Positions 8,115-16,021 of a DNA stretch of 64,000 nucleotides are shown one piece after another. Numbering within the stretch: the first letter of the stretch is position 1; each line of letters opens with the position of its first letter. The position numbers were made by a program, and so were the translations under genes. Under the pieces are notes generated by a model. The model was not told the DNA's origin. It worked only from the letters and a program-made list of their open reading frames with translations, and searched no databases. This DNA comes from JAJDZL01 sp965220665 (GTDB lineage Bacteria > Pseudomonadota > Gammaproteobacteria > Arenicellales > JAJDZL01), in assembly GCA_965220665.1 (NCBI GenBank), contig CBDCQQ010000005.1, forward strand, positions 682,001-746,000, read 5' to 3'.

Positions 8115-9335
8115 CTACGCTGCAGATTCACCAACAGGCTGTCGAACCAGGTCCAGTTCATCAAACACGCTAACCAGCGCATCAACAAGATAGTCGATCA
8201 TTTCGTCCGTGTGCAGCGGAGTTGGGGTAATCCTTAAGCGTTCAGTACCGACAGGGACAGTCGGGTGATTGATATGCTGGACAAAGATATCGTATTTGTC
8301 CAGCAGCAGGTGGCTGGCTTCTCGACATCGTTTTGCGTCGTAGACCATGACGGGCACAATATGACTGGGGTTAGGCAAAACTGGTAATCCGGCTTCAGAA
8401 AGTCTGGACTTGACTACATTAACATTGCGATGCAATCGAATGCGGGCCTGAACATCCTGCTTTACGTGTCGAACACTCGCTACTGCGCCGGCTGCTGTGG
8501 CCGGTGGCATTGCTGTAGTAAAGATAAAACCACTGCCGAAGCAGCGAATGTAGTCGATCAGTAACGCACTGGCGGCGATGTATCCACCAACAACACCAAA
8601 TGCCTTTCCCAATGTGCCCTGGATAACATCAACCCGGTCTGACAACTCCTCGCGCTGCGCGACGCCACCACCGGATTCGCCATACAGACCGACGGCATGA
8701 ACTTCATCCAGATAAGTGAGTGCGTTATATTGGTCAGCCAAGTCGCAAAACTCCTGAATGAACCCAATATCACCGTCCATTGAATAGACAGACTCGAAAG
8801 CAATCAGCTTTGGACGATTGATGTCAACACTCGCGAGCAATTCTTTCAGATGTTCCACATCATTGTGCCGAAATATATGTCGTTCACATTTACCAAACCG
8901 AACACCTTCAATCATGGAGGCGTGATTCAAAGCATCAGAAAAGAGCACCATGTCTGGCAGCCCGCCTAAGGTACTGAGCACGGTTGAATTAGCAACATAG
9001 CCTGAAGTGAACACCAGCGCACTTTCTTTTTCGTGCAGTTCAGCCAGCTCTTCTTCCAGCATCACCAGTGGATGACTGGTACCAGCAATATTGCGGGTGC
9101 CACCAGCACCGGCCCCAATTTCCCTGACTGTTTCGCAAATCGCATCTGCGATCACTGGGTGCTGACCCATACCGAGGTAATCGTTGCTGCACCACAAGGT
9201 AATTTCCCGGCCAACTGAATGGTTCATGGCACGCGGATAGTTTCCGGCCCGCCGCTGAAGGTCCGTAAACTCGCGATAATTTCCCGCGTCCTTGAGGCGG
9301 CCTATCGATTGGGAAAAAAGGGCATCGTAGTTCAT
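8115..9335 (-). CDS. hemA: 5-aminolevulinate synthase
   Basis: Catalyses PLP-dependent condensation of glycine with succinyl-CoA to 5-aminolevulinate, the first step of heme synthesis by the C4 (Shemin) route. Length, 406 residues, is that of bacterial ALAS. The N-terminus MNYDALFSQSIGRLKDAGNYREF, the glycine-rich GAGAGGTRNIAGTSHPLV segment, the FTSGYVAN/SDALNHASMI segments and the PLP-lysine motif QGTLGKAFGVVGGYI are all characteristic of ALAS rather than of KBL or BioF. This is the usual alphaproteobacterial enzyme. Other genes in the window point to a gammaproteobacterium, where the GltX/GtrA route is the rule, so the gene may have been acquired. No other heme gene is adjacent. Confidence 0.95.
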   Translation of the reverse strand: MNYDALFSQSIGRLKDAGNYREFTDLQRRAGNYPRAMNHSVGREITLWCSNDYLGMGQHPVIADAICETVREIGAGAGGTRNIAGTSHPLVMLEEELAELHEKESALVFTSGYVANSTVLSTLGGLPDMVLFSDALNHASMIEGVRFGKCERHIFRHNDVEHLKELLASVDINRPKLIAFESVYSMDGDIGFIQEFCDLADQYNALTYLDEVHAVGLYGESGGGVAQREELSDRVDVIQGTLGKAFGVVGGYIAASALLIDYIRCFGSGFIFTTAMPPATAAGAVASVRHVKQDVQARIRLHRNVNVVKSRLSEAGLPVLPNPSHIVPVMVYDAKRCREASHLLLDKYDIFVQHINHPTVPVGTERLRITPTPLHTDEMIDYLVDALVSVFDELDLVRQPVGESAA

Positions 9336-9772
9336 TGTTTACTGACTTGCGTCTCGGTCAGGCATGATTTCAAATTGTCTGCGAAAAAAGAAGTACCAAT
9401 TAAAACCCATCATAGCGGTGTAGATTTGCTGAACTTTATCAGCAAGTTGTGCCGAAAATAACCTGCTGAATGCTCAGTATGGGCAAACAGCCAGAACCAG
9501 TTTTCTGGCAAGGTGACCCGATATTTTCTACCAAAGCACCCAAAAATGGAAATTTTTGTTCAAAGTGCACATTGTTTTCCTCACGACGCAGCAGTTCGTA
9601 TCGCCGATTAACGAAAGTGTTTTTAGCATCCTGAACTTCAACTTGAAGAGATTTTCATGAACACAGGCGTTTTTGAGAAAATGGATTAGAACTGGAAATC
9701 AGGTAGAATAACGACCTTGTCTGATCAACGAGCACACTGATTCATTCAAACCAACTGCAATTGGAACGATAC
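9336..9772. promoter_or_regulatory. Divergent intergenic region between hemA and a HAD phosphatase gene
   Basis: About 435 bases lie between two divergent genes and must hold both promoters. It is AT-rich with no open frame resembling a protein, and no clear operator or RNA was recognised. Confidence 0.4.
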
Positions 9773-10453
9773 ATGCAACCTCTCAACCCGGTCCGATTTG
9801 TCATTTTCGATGTCGACGGCTTACTGCTGGATACAGAACCGGTCTACACACAGGTTACACAGGAAATTGTTGCCCGATTTGGCAAAACTTTCGACTGGTC
9901 GATTAAGGGTAACATGATTGGTCTGGCAGAAATGGAATCAGCTCGTTATCTAATCGAAACGCTTGATCTTCCAATAACGCCTGAAGATTATCTCTCCGAA
10001 CGCAATGGAATGCTGCGCAAGGGATTTGCCAAATGTGATGCAATGCCCGGCGCTGAGTCGCTGGTCCGTCATCTTCATCGGCATGAGGTTCCAATCGCTG
10101 TCGCGACCAGTTCCTCCAAAGAGTTGTTTCAGGTCAAAATTTCTCGACATACTGCCTGGTTTAACCTTTTCCCGGTTATCGTGTCCGGCGATGATCCGGC
10201 CATCCGTCATGCCAAACCCGCGCCAGATCTGTTCCTGACTGCGGCAAACAGAATGGGAGCCGATGCGAAGTCTGTTCTTGTATTTGAGGACGCCCCATCC
10301 GGTTTGACAGCCGGAATGGCTGCGGGTATGCGGGTGATCGCCGTACCCGACACGAACATGGATCGATCGCGTTATGAAGGTGCAGTGGAAGTATTGGAGA
10401 ATCTAAACGCTTTCGTACCGGGAAAATATAGCCTTCCCGAGATTGACTCATGA
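9773..10453 (+). CDS. HAD-superfamily phosphatase, pseudouridine-5'-phosphatase / beta-phosphoglucomutase-like
   Basis: Haloacid dehalogenase-like hydrolase of subfamily I. Motif I is FDVDGLLLDTE (nucleophile Asp and acid Asp), motif II is the S/T in ATSSSKE, motif III is the K in RHAKPAPD, and motif IV is FEDAPSG. The cap domain lies between motifs I and II. The order and spacing resemble HDHD1-type sugar-phosphate phosphatases. ATG at 9773 is preferred over TTG at 9761. It is convergent with the MFS gene. Substrate not assignable. Confidence 0.88.
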   Translation: MQPLNPVRFVIFDVDGLLLDTEPVYTQVTQEIVARFGKTFDWSIKGNMIGLAEMESARYLIETLDLPITPEDYLSERNGMLRKGFAKCDAMPGAESLVRHLHRHEVPIAVATSSSKELFQVKISRHTAWFNLFPVIVSGDDPAIRHAKPAPDLFLTAANRMGADAKSVLVFEDAPSGLTAGMAAGMRVIAVPDTNMDRSRYEGAVEVLENLNAFVPGKYSLPEIDS

Positions 10454-10482
10454 GCGGCTAATCGCACCGGTTTTCCACTCTT

Positions 10483-11895
10483 CTACCGACTGCTGACAAA
10501 TTTCACTGCTGCCACCATACCAAGCAGTGCGAATGGAAGGCAGGAAATAAACACACTCCGAGCAACAAATTCGATCGTCTCCACAGAAGCATCCGTAGCC
10601 AATCCAGCGGCGTTCGCAACAATCCCAATCCAGGCTGCCCCAATCGCAAATCCCAGCCGATGAATGGTTGGAATCGCTGCAGAGGTCCGCTCGCGATCAT
10701 CTGCAGCGACCAGTGTCAGCATCCGGCGAAGAATGCTTGACCAGGCTAAGCCAAAACCAAATCCTTCCATGATCACAAGCAAACCCAGCAGAAACAATGG
10801 CCCTTCGGTGATGGCATATGTAAATCCAGCGATACCCACTGTCAGAATCGACATGCCCAGTAGTATGACCCGGGTATCCAAAGACACTGGAACGCCTGAT
10901 ACCAACATTGCTGCAACACTCCAGCCTACGGCGGTTAAGGCAACAACATACCCGGCAGCGATGATGGAAAAATTGTGGATGTTGACCATGAACAGAGGTC
11001 CATAAACCGTGATTGCCATTGCGCCCATCGCAAAACAGAGAATCATGGTCAAGCCAGCACTTGATCTATTCGTAAAGCCAATCGGCCGTTTGGGCAGAAG
11101 TCGGTTATCCTCAACCCTGGCATCCATTCTGAGGAACAGCCATAGAAGTGCGACCCCTGCCAATACCAGAATGGGTGTCTTTGTGGTAGAAACGTTAATA
11201 CCTGCTGCAGCAATCAACAACACACCAAGACACAGAACCAGGAGTCTGCGAACGGGAAATCGACCGCCTGACTTTGCCATTTCGCCAGTCGAAAGACCCG
11301 AAAAGCCGAAGCGTATCCAAGTAGCAAGAACCACTGACAAAATTGTGAAGTACCAGAAAGCACTCTGCCAGGAAAGGTGCTCTACAAACAGTGCGCCGAT
11401 TAATGGACCGAGAAAGGCTGAGGTACCCCAAATCGCGGAGATGATCGCCATAGCCCTTGGCATGAGGTGTGAGGGGAAAAGGGTAGAGATTGCAACAAAA
11501 GACATGGCAACCAGTCCGCCACCACCGAGTCCCTGGAAAAGACGGCCAACTAGCATCACCGGCATGATGTTTGCAACAGCGCATATGATGCTGCCCAAAG
11601 TAAAGACAAGGGCGGCTATGCTCATGGGATTGCGCAAACGATAGCGGTAAACGATCAGACCACTTCCTGCCCCTACGAGAATGGACCCTAATTCATAAAG
11701 TGCGAATGTCCACGGAACCAGTGATATGCCGCCAATGTTCTCGACGATATTCGGAATCATCGTAGACATTGCAGTCACCATTGAAGCATGCAGCCAAACC
11801 GAAAGACAGATAAAGGCCATTGATCGTCGATAGTCTTTCTGCAGGATTTCCTTCCATCCGGATTTTGCAGGTGCCGCGTTATGCTGGGTGTTCAC
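10483..11895 (-). CDS. MFS transporter, EmrB/QacA-like drug exporter type
   Basis: Polytopic inner-membrane protein of 470 residues from a GTG at 11895. The N-terminal helices contain the DHA2-type signature around SMVTAMSTMIPNIVENIGG and the G-R-L-x-Q-G-x-G-G-G-G motif (VGRLFQGLGGGGLVAMSF). About 14 hydrophobic segments can be counted. It probably exports a small lipophilic compound by proton antiport (family knowledge). No HlyD-like partner or regulator is adjacent. Confidence 0.85.
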   Translation of the reverse strand: MNTQHNAAPAKSGWKEILQKDYRRSMAFICLSVWLHASMVTAMSTMIPNIVENIGGISLVPWTFALYELGSILVGAGSGLIVYRYRLRNPMSIAALVFTLGSIICAVANIMPVMLVGRLFQGLGGGGLVAMSFVAISTLFPSHLMPRAMAIISAIWGTSAFLGPLIGALFVEHLSWQSAFWYFTILSVVLATWIRFGFSGLSTGEMAKSGGRFPVRRLLVLCLGVLLIAAAGINVSTTKTPILVLAGVALLWLFLRMDARVEDNRLLPKRPIGFTNRSSAGLTMILCFAMGAMAITVYGPLFMVNIHNFSIIAAGYVVALTAVGWSVAAMLVSGVPVSLDTRVILLGMSILTVGIAGFTYAITEGPLFLLGLLVIMEGFGFGLAWSSILRRMLTLVAADDRERTSAAIPTIHRLGFAIGAAWIGIVANAAGLATDASVETIEFVARSVFISCLPFALLGMVAAVKFVSSR

Positions 11896-12179
11896 GCTCT
11901 TAACTCACAGAGAAAAGTTGAATCTCATCGCCAATACGATGAACTGTACTTGTCTTGGCTGTCGTACCATTTCCTAGACCCGTGGAATACGCCGACTATA
12001 TGCTTTGGCAAAGCTTCAAAATTTGAACTTGTACCATTCAATGATTAAAAGGGGTTCAATCACAATCCACACCATTCCCCGATTCGCACAAAGAATTTAG
12101 CAGATTTATTCAAGATCGACCCACATTCCGATTTTCTTGTAAAAAGTGAGATTTCTTTAGTAGTCATTAGGTCCAAAAA

Positions 12180-13052
12180 TTAGCTAAAGTTGTCATCTCG
12201 CTGTCCTGCAAGTGCACCCCACTCACCGTCGCGCTCAACGGAAAAACTGAAAGCATGCGCGTATGCGTTGCATACCTGATTGATTTGCGATTGTAGAATG
12301 CCGGACAAAATCAACCAGCCACCAGGCCGGGTTAACCGAATCAATTCATCGCTCAAACCGACCAGTGCATCCGCAAATATGTTCGCAACAACGATATCCG
12401 CCTGAAATGTATTCGGAAGTTCTTCAGGCAGACTGCACCGATAAGTTCGTTCGACACCGTTCAGCACCGCATTTTCCCGACTGTCTGCCAGTGCATCCGG
12501 GTCAATATCAACACCCCATGCAAATGCAGCGCCGAGTTTTAATGCAGATATTGCCAGGACCCCGCTACCACAGCCGTAGTCAATTACACTACTTCCCTTA
12601 AGTTTCAGACCTGTCAGTAGTTTTGCACACAAACAAGTCGTTTCGTGATGACCGGTACCAAATGAAATTCCGGGGTTGATGACAATGCTCAGTCGACCAT
12701 CTTCAGAGATGTCATTCCAGGGAGCGATAATTCTTAAGTTGTGACCGACCTCAACTGGTTCCAAATTCTGCTGTGATTCTCCAACCCAGTCCCGATCAGC
12801 GAGCAGTGTTTGAGTGACTTGAAAGTTTTGATCCTTAGACCTGAACTTTTCTACTTCCACCAGGACCGACGGCAACCTTTCAAAGTCCTGGCTGTACAAA
12901 GCTTCAATACGTGTACGTTCAGAATCTGAAACCAGTGCGGATACGGAAAGCGCACCGAAATTCTCCAAGACTGCGCTGATCAAATCGACTTGCTCACAGA
13001 GACAATCGATGGAGATTTTCACCCAACCGGGATTGCCCAGAACTGCAGTCAA
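12180..13052 (-). CDS. prmA: Ribosomal protein L11 methyltransferase
   Basis: SAM-dependent methyltransferase that methylates ribosomal protein L11. The N-terminal ferredoxin-like substrate-binding domain is followed by a class I methyltransferase domain with INPGISFGTGHHETT and VIDYGCGSGVLAISALKLGA (motif I), then DIVVANIFADALV. Length is 290 residues, usual for PrmA. The TTG at 13052 overlaps the stop codon of accC (TTGA), which implies translational coupling. It is the last gene of an aroQ-accB-accC-prmA operon, an arrangement common in gammaproteobacteria. Confidence 0.94.
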   Translation of the reverse strand: MTAVLGNPGWVKISIDCLCEQVDLISAVLENFGALSVSALVSDSERTRIEALYSQDFERLPSVLVEVEKFRSKDQNFQVTQTLLADRDWVGESQQNLEPVEVGHNLRIIAPWNDISEDGRLSIVINPGISFGTGHHETTCLCAKLLTGLKLKGSSVIDYGCGSGVLAISALKLGAAFAWGVDIDPDALADSRENAVLNGVERTYRCSLPEELPNTFQADIVVANIFADALVGLSDELIRLTRPGGWLILSGILQSQINQVCNAYAHAFSFSVERDGEWGALAGQRDDNFS

Positions 13053-14389
13053 TTGTTCAGGGAGCGCTCCAGGTAATTGATGTCAACGATACCGCGCCGG
13101 AATTTATTTTTTTCAAGAAGCTTCTGGTGCAGTGCCGTTGTTGTATCGACCCCTTCAATCACCAGTTCTGACAAAGCACCCCGCATCCTCGCGAGTGCTT
13201 CGTTTCGATCACTTCCATAAGTGACAATCTTTGCGATCAATGAATCGTAATGCGTGGTGATCTCAAAATTGGTGTAGATATGAGAATCAATTCGCACACC
13301 CGGTCCACCTGGTGGATGGTAACGGGTGATGACACCCGGGGAAGGCATCAGTGACACGGGGTGCTCGGCGTTGATTCGACATTCAATGGAGTGGCCGTTT
13401 ATCCTGACTTCATCCTGAGTCATTCGAAGCGGTTCTGAGGCGGCAATTCGAATCTGTTCCTTGACAATATCAATACCCGTGACAAATTCGGTCACCGTAT
13501 GCTCAACCTGTACGCGGGTATTCATCTCGATAAAGAAAAACTGCTCGCCATCGTACAGAAATTCAAAAGTTCCAGCACCAAGATAGCCAATTTCTTTACA
13601 CGCTGCAACACAGCTTTCCCCCAGCTGCCGTCGCTGTTCGTCTGGGATTCCGAATGCTGGCGCTTCTTCGATCAGTTTCTGTCGGCGTCTTTGTATGGAG
13701 CAGTCCCGGTCACCGAGATAAATGGCATCTCCATAGCTGTCAGCCAATACCTGAATCTCAATATGCCTGGGATTATTCAAAAACTTTTCTATGTAGAGTG
13801 TTGAGTCCCCGAATCCGTGACTCGACTCACCTTGTGAAATCGCAAGCGCGTTTTCGAGCTGCGATTCATCCTCAACCAAACGCAGGCCCTTGCCGCCCCC
13901 TCCAGCAGCCGCCTTGATCAGAACCGGGTATCCGATTGCTTTGGCTTGCGCTTTAATCTCATCAAGATCATCACCGAGTGCACCACCTGAACCAGGTACA
14001 CACCGCAACCCTGACTTTTCCATAGTATCGATCGCCGCAATCTTGTCACCCATGAGACGAATCGAAGCGGGAGAAGGACCGATAAAAATGAATCCGCTCT
14101 GTTGAACGCGCTCTGCGAAGTCCGCATTTTCGGCCAGGAACCCATAGCCAGGATGAATGGCGCTGGCATTCGTCACTTCCGCTGCAGCAATGACTGCAGG
14201 AATATTGAGGTAGCTTAGCGCTGCTGAAGCCGGTCCAATGCAGACCGATTCATCGGCAAGTTTGACATACTTGGCTTCCCGGTCGATCTCCGAGTGCAGG
14301 GCAACGGTGGCAATTCCAAGATCGCGGCAGGCGCGCAGGATACGAAGGGCAATCTCGCCGCGATTGGCGATAACAACTTTTTCGATCAT
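13049..14389 (-). CDS. accC: Acetyl-CoA carboxylase, biotin carboxylase subunit
   Basis: ATP-grasp enzyme that carboxylates the biotin on AccB, the first half-reaction of malonyl-CoA formation. The N-terminus MIEKVVIANRGEIALRILRACRDLGI, the glycine-rich KAAAGGGGKGLRLV loop, YLGDRDCSIQRRRQKLIEEAPA and FIEMNTRVQVEHTVTE are diagnostic. The length of 446 residues matches the family. Its ATG overlaps the accB stop by four bases, and its stop overlaps the prmA start. Confidence 0.97.
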   Translation of the reverse strand: MIEKVVIANRGEIALRILRACRDLGIATVALHSEIDREAKYVKLADESVCIGPASAALSYLNIPAVIAAAEVTNASAIHPGYGFLAENADFAERVQQSGFIFIGPSPASIRLMGDKIAAIDTMEKSGLRCVPGSGGALGDDLDEIKAQAKAIGYPVLIKAAAGGGGKGLRLVEDESQLENALAISQGESSHGFGDSTLYIEKFLNNPRHIEIQVLADSYGDAIYLGDRDCSIQRRRQKLIEEAPAFGIPDEQRRQLGESCVAACKEIGYLGAGTFEFLYDGEQFFFIEMNTRVQVEHTVTEFVTGIDIVKEQIRIAASEPLRMTQDEVRINGHSIECRINAEHPVSLMPSPGVITRYHPPGGPGVRIDSHIYTNFEITTHYDSLIAKIVTYGSDRNEALARMRGALSELVIEGVDTTTALHQKLLEKNKFRRGIVDINYLERSLNN

Positions 14390-14838
14390 TCACTCAAAAT
14401 GAACAGCGGTTCACCATACTCAACCGGGTCGCCATTGTCTTTCATAATCTTTAGAATAGTCCCGCTGTGCTCAGCTTCAATCTGATTGAAGATTTTCATC
14501 GCTTCAATCAGGCACAATGGCTGGCCTACAGTCACTGAATCACCAACTTTCACAAAGGCATCATCTGTAGGTGACGGGGAGGAAAAAAAAGTTCCAACCA
14601 TGGGTGAAAGGACCGAAATTGTGTGCTCTTCATCAATCTCATCATCGTCCACATGAATTTCACCCACTGACTGAGTTTCTGGCATTGGAACATGAACAAC
14701 CTGCTGTTGGGATGAACCCGGGAGTGTTGATGTCGTCCGCGAAAGCCGAATAGACTCCTCACCCTCGTGAATTTCAATCTCGGTTAGATTGGTGTGATTG
14801 AATATCTCAATAAGCTTTCTTATTTTTCGAAGATCCAT
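14386..14838 (-). CDS. accB: Acetyl-CoA carboxylase, biotin carboxyl carrier protein
   Basis: Carries the biotin that shuttles CO2 between AccC and the carboxyltransferase. The N-terminus MDLRKIRKLIEIF is typical, a linker of about 50 residues follows, and the C-terminal biotinyl domain contains the EAMKIFNQIE motif, whose Lys is biotinylated, plus the thumb-like LSPMVGTFFSSPSP segment. The ATG at 14838 (five bases after the aroQ stop) fits the family start better than the TTG at 14847. Confidence 0.96.
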   Translation of the reverse strand: MDLRKIRKLIEIFNHTNLTEIEIHEGEESIRLSRTTSTLPGSSQQQVVHVPMPETQSVGEIHVDDDEIDEEHTISVLSPMVGTFFSSPSPTDDAFVKVGDSVTVGQPLCLIEAMKIFNQIEAEHSGTILKIMKDNGDPVEYGEPLFILSE

Positions 14839-14843
14839 ATCGA

Positions 14844-15296
14844 TCAACCATTGGCTTTTTCTGCTAGATACGAAATGGCGGCCTGCACACCCAACTCGTA
14901 ACCCCGAGCACCTAGACCGCAGATGACCCCGACTGCAATGTCAGAAAAATATGAATGATGACGAAATTCTTCTCTACTGAAGATATTTGACAGATGGACT
15001 TCGATAAAAGGAACTTCAGCAGCAATCACGGCATCCCGTAGTGCCACACTGGTGTGTGTGAATGCGGCAGGATTGATTACGATAAAGTCTGTACCGTCTA
15101 TCGCTGCTGACTGTATGTAGTGAACCAATTCATGCTCCGCATTACTCTGTCGGGAATTTAGTTCATGCCCTGCCTGTGACGCGATGTCAGATATGCGCTG
15201 ATTGATCTCGCCAAGTGTGAGCCCACCGTAAAGGTGTGGTTCTCTTGTACCGAGCAAGTTGAGATTGGGTCCGTGCAGAACCAGAATTCGAGACAT
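14844..15296 (-). CDS. aroQ: Type II 3-dehydroquinate dehydratase
   Basis: Converts 3-dehydroquinate to 3-dehydroshikimate in the shikimate pathway. The N-terminal HGPNLNLLGTREPHLYG motif carries the catalytic loop (Arg/Tyr), followed by RQSNAEHELVHYIQ, FIVINPAAFTHTSVALRDA and EVHLSNIFSREEFRHHSYFS. Length 150 residues is standard for the dodecameric type II enzyme. It heads the aroQ-accB-accC-prmA operon, 130 bases downstream of the tlpA-like gene. Confidence 0.96.
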   Translation of the reverse strand: MSRILVLHGPNLNLLGTREPHLYGGLTLGEINQRISDIASQAGHELNSRQSNAEHELVHYIQSAAIDGTDFIVINPAAFTHTSVALRDAVIAAEVPFIEVHLSNIFSREEFRHHSYFSDIAVGVICGLGARGYELGVQAAISYLAEKANG

Positions 15297-15425
15297 AACC
15301 GTATGCAGAATTTGTCAATGTGAATATTTTAACCGAAGTTGGGAGCTTTTCTTATGTATTTAAATGCAATAGATTGCATTTTGGTTACTTATGAAATCAG
15401 TGAAGTAACTTTTTCCGGTGCAAGT

Positions 15426-15977
15426 TCATTCAATCAGAAATTCCAGATCCCGCTCATCTAGCGGACCAGCCTTGGTGAAGAAGCGCTTCCCGGACCTGTC
15501 AAAGGCAACTGAGTACGGCAGTACAAAATCTGTATTCTGGTAATCGACTAGCAATTCATTTACAAATGTCTGGTTAAACAGTATAGAAGGAAAACTGATC
15601 TCGTGTTTCTTCAGAAATAACTTAGCAGGTCCTTCCTGATCGATTACGATTCCAACGATCTGAATAGAATTGTGTTCCGAGTTGAATCGGTCCAGAAGTG
15701 GCATTTCTTCGACGCAGGGTGGGCACCAGCTGCCCCAGAAATTGAGCAGTACCACTTTGTTTACCCAGTCGTCAACCTTTACCGGACCGGAGTTTAAAAC
15801 CTTCCAATGTTCTTCCAATTTTCGTAATTGATCAATGGACTGCCCAGGTTTGGCAGGTTCCATTATCCAATTGCGCCAAGTGAGTCCGGCCGCAAGCGAC
15901 GTCAGGGCGACGCAAAATAACAGAGCAACGACGATGATTCGCCGTCTGGAATAACCTGCACTGGCGTCACCAGACAA
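15426..15977 (-). CDS. Membrane-anchored TlpA-like thioredoxin-fold protein
   Basis: Periplasmic thiol-disulfide protein tethered by one N-terminal membrane segment (RRIIVVALLFCVALTSLAAGLTW). The redoxin domain holds the active-site motif WGSWCPPCVEEMP (C-P-P-C) and a cis-proline region near VLPYSVAFD. The start is a TTG at 15977; an in-frame stop lies about 12 codons upstream and no ATG occurs between. It follows dsbD by 44 bases on the same strand, and that DsbD lacks its own thioredoxin domain. A role as the electron-accepting partner of DsbD is likely (inference). It could also act in cytochrome c maturation. Confidence 0.85.
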   Translation of the reverse strand: MSGDASAGYSRRRIIVVALLFCVALTSLAAGLTWRNWIMEPAKPGQSIDQLRKLEEHWKVLNSGPVKVDDWVNKVVLLNFWGSWCPPCVEEMPLLDRFNSEHNSIQIVGIVIDQEGPAKLFLKKHEISFPSILFNQTFVNELLVDYQNTDFVLPYSVAFDRSGKRFFTKAGPLDERDLEFLIE

Positions 15978-16021
15978 AATTTTTGGTACCAGGCAAAGAG
16001 CGGATTCTGTTCAGTCTGAAA

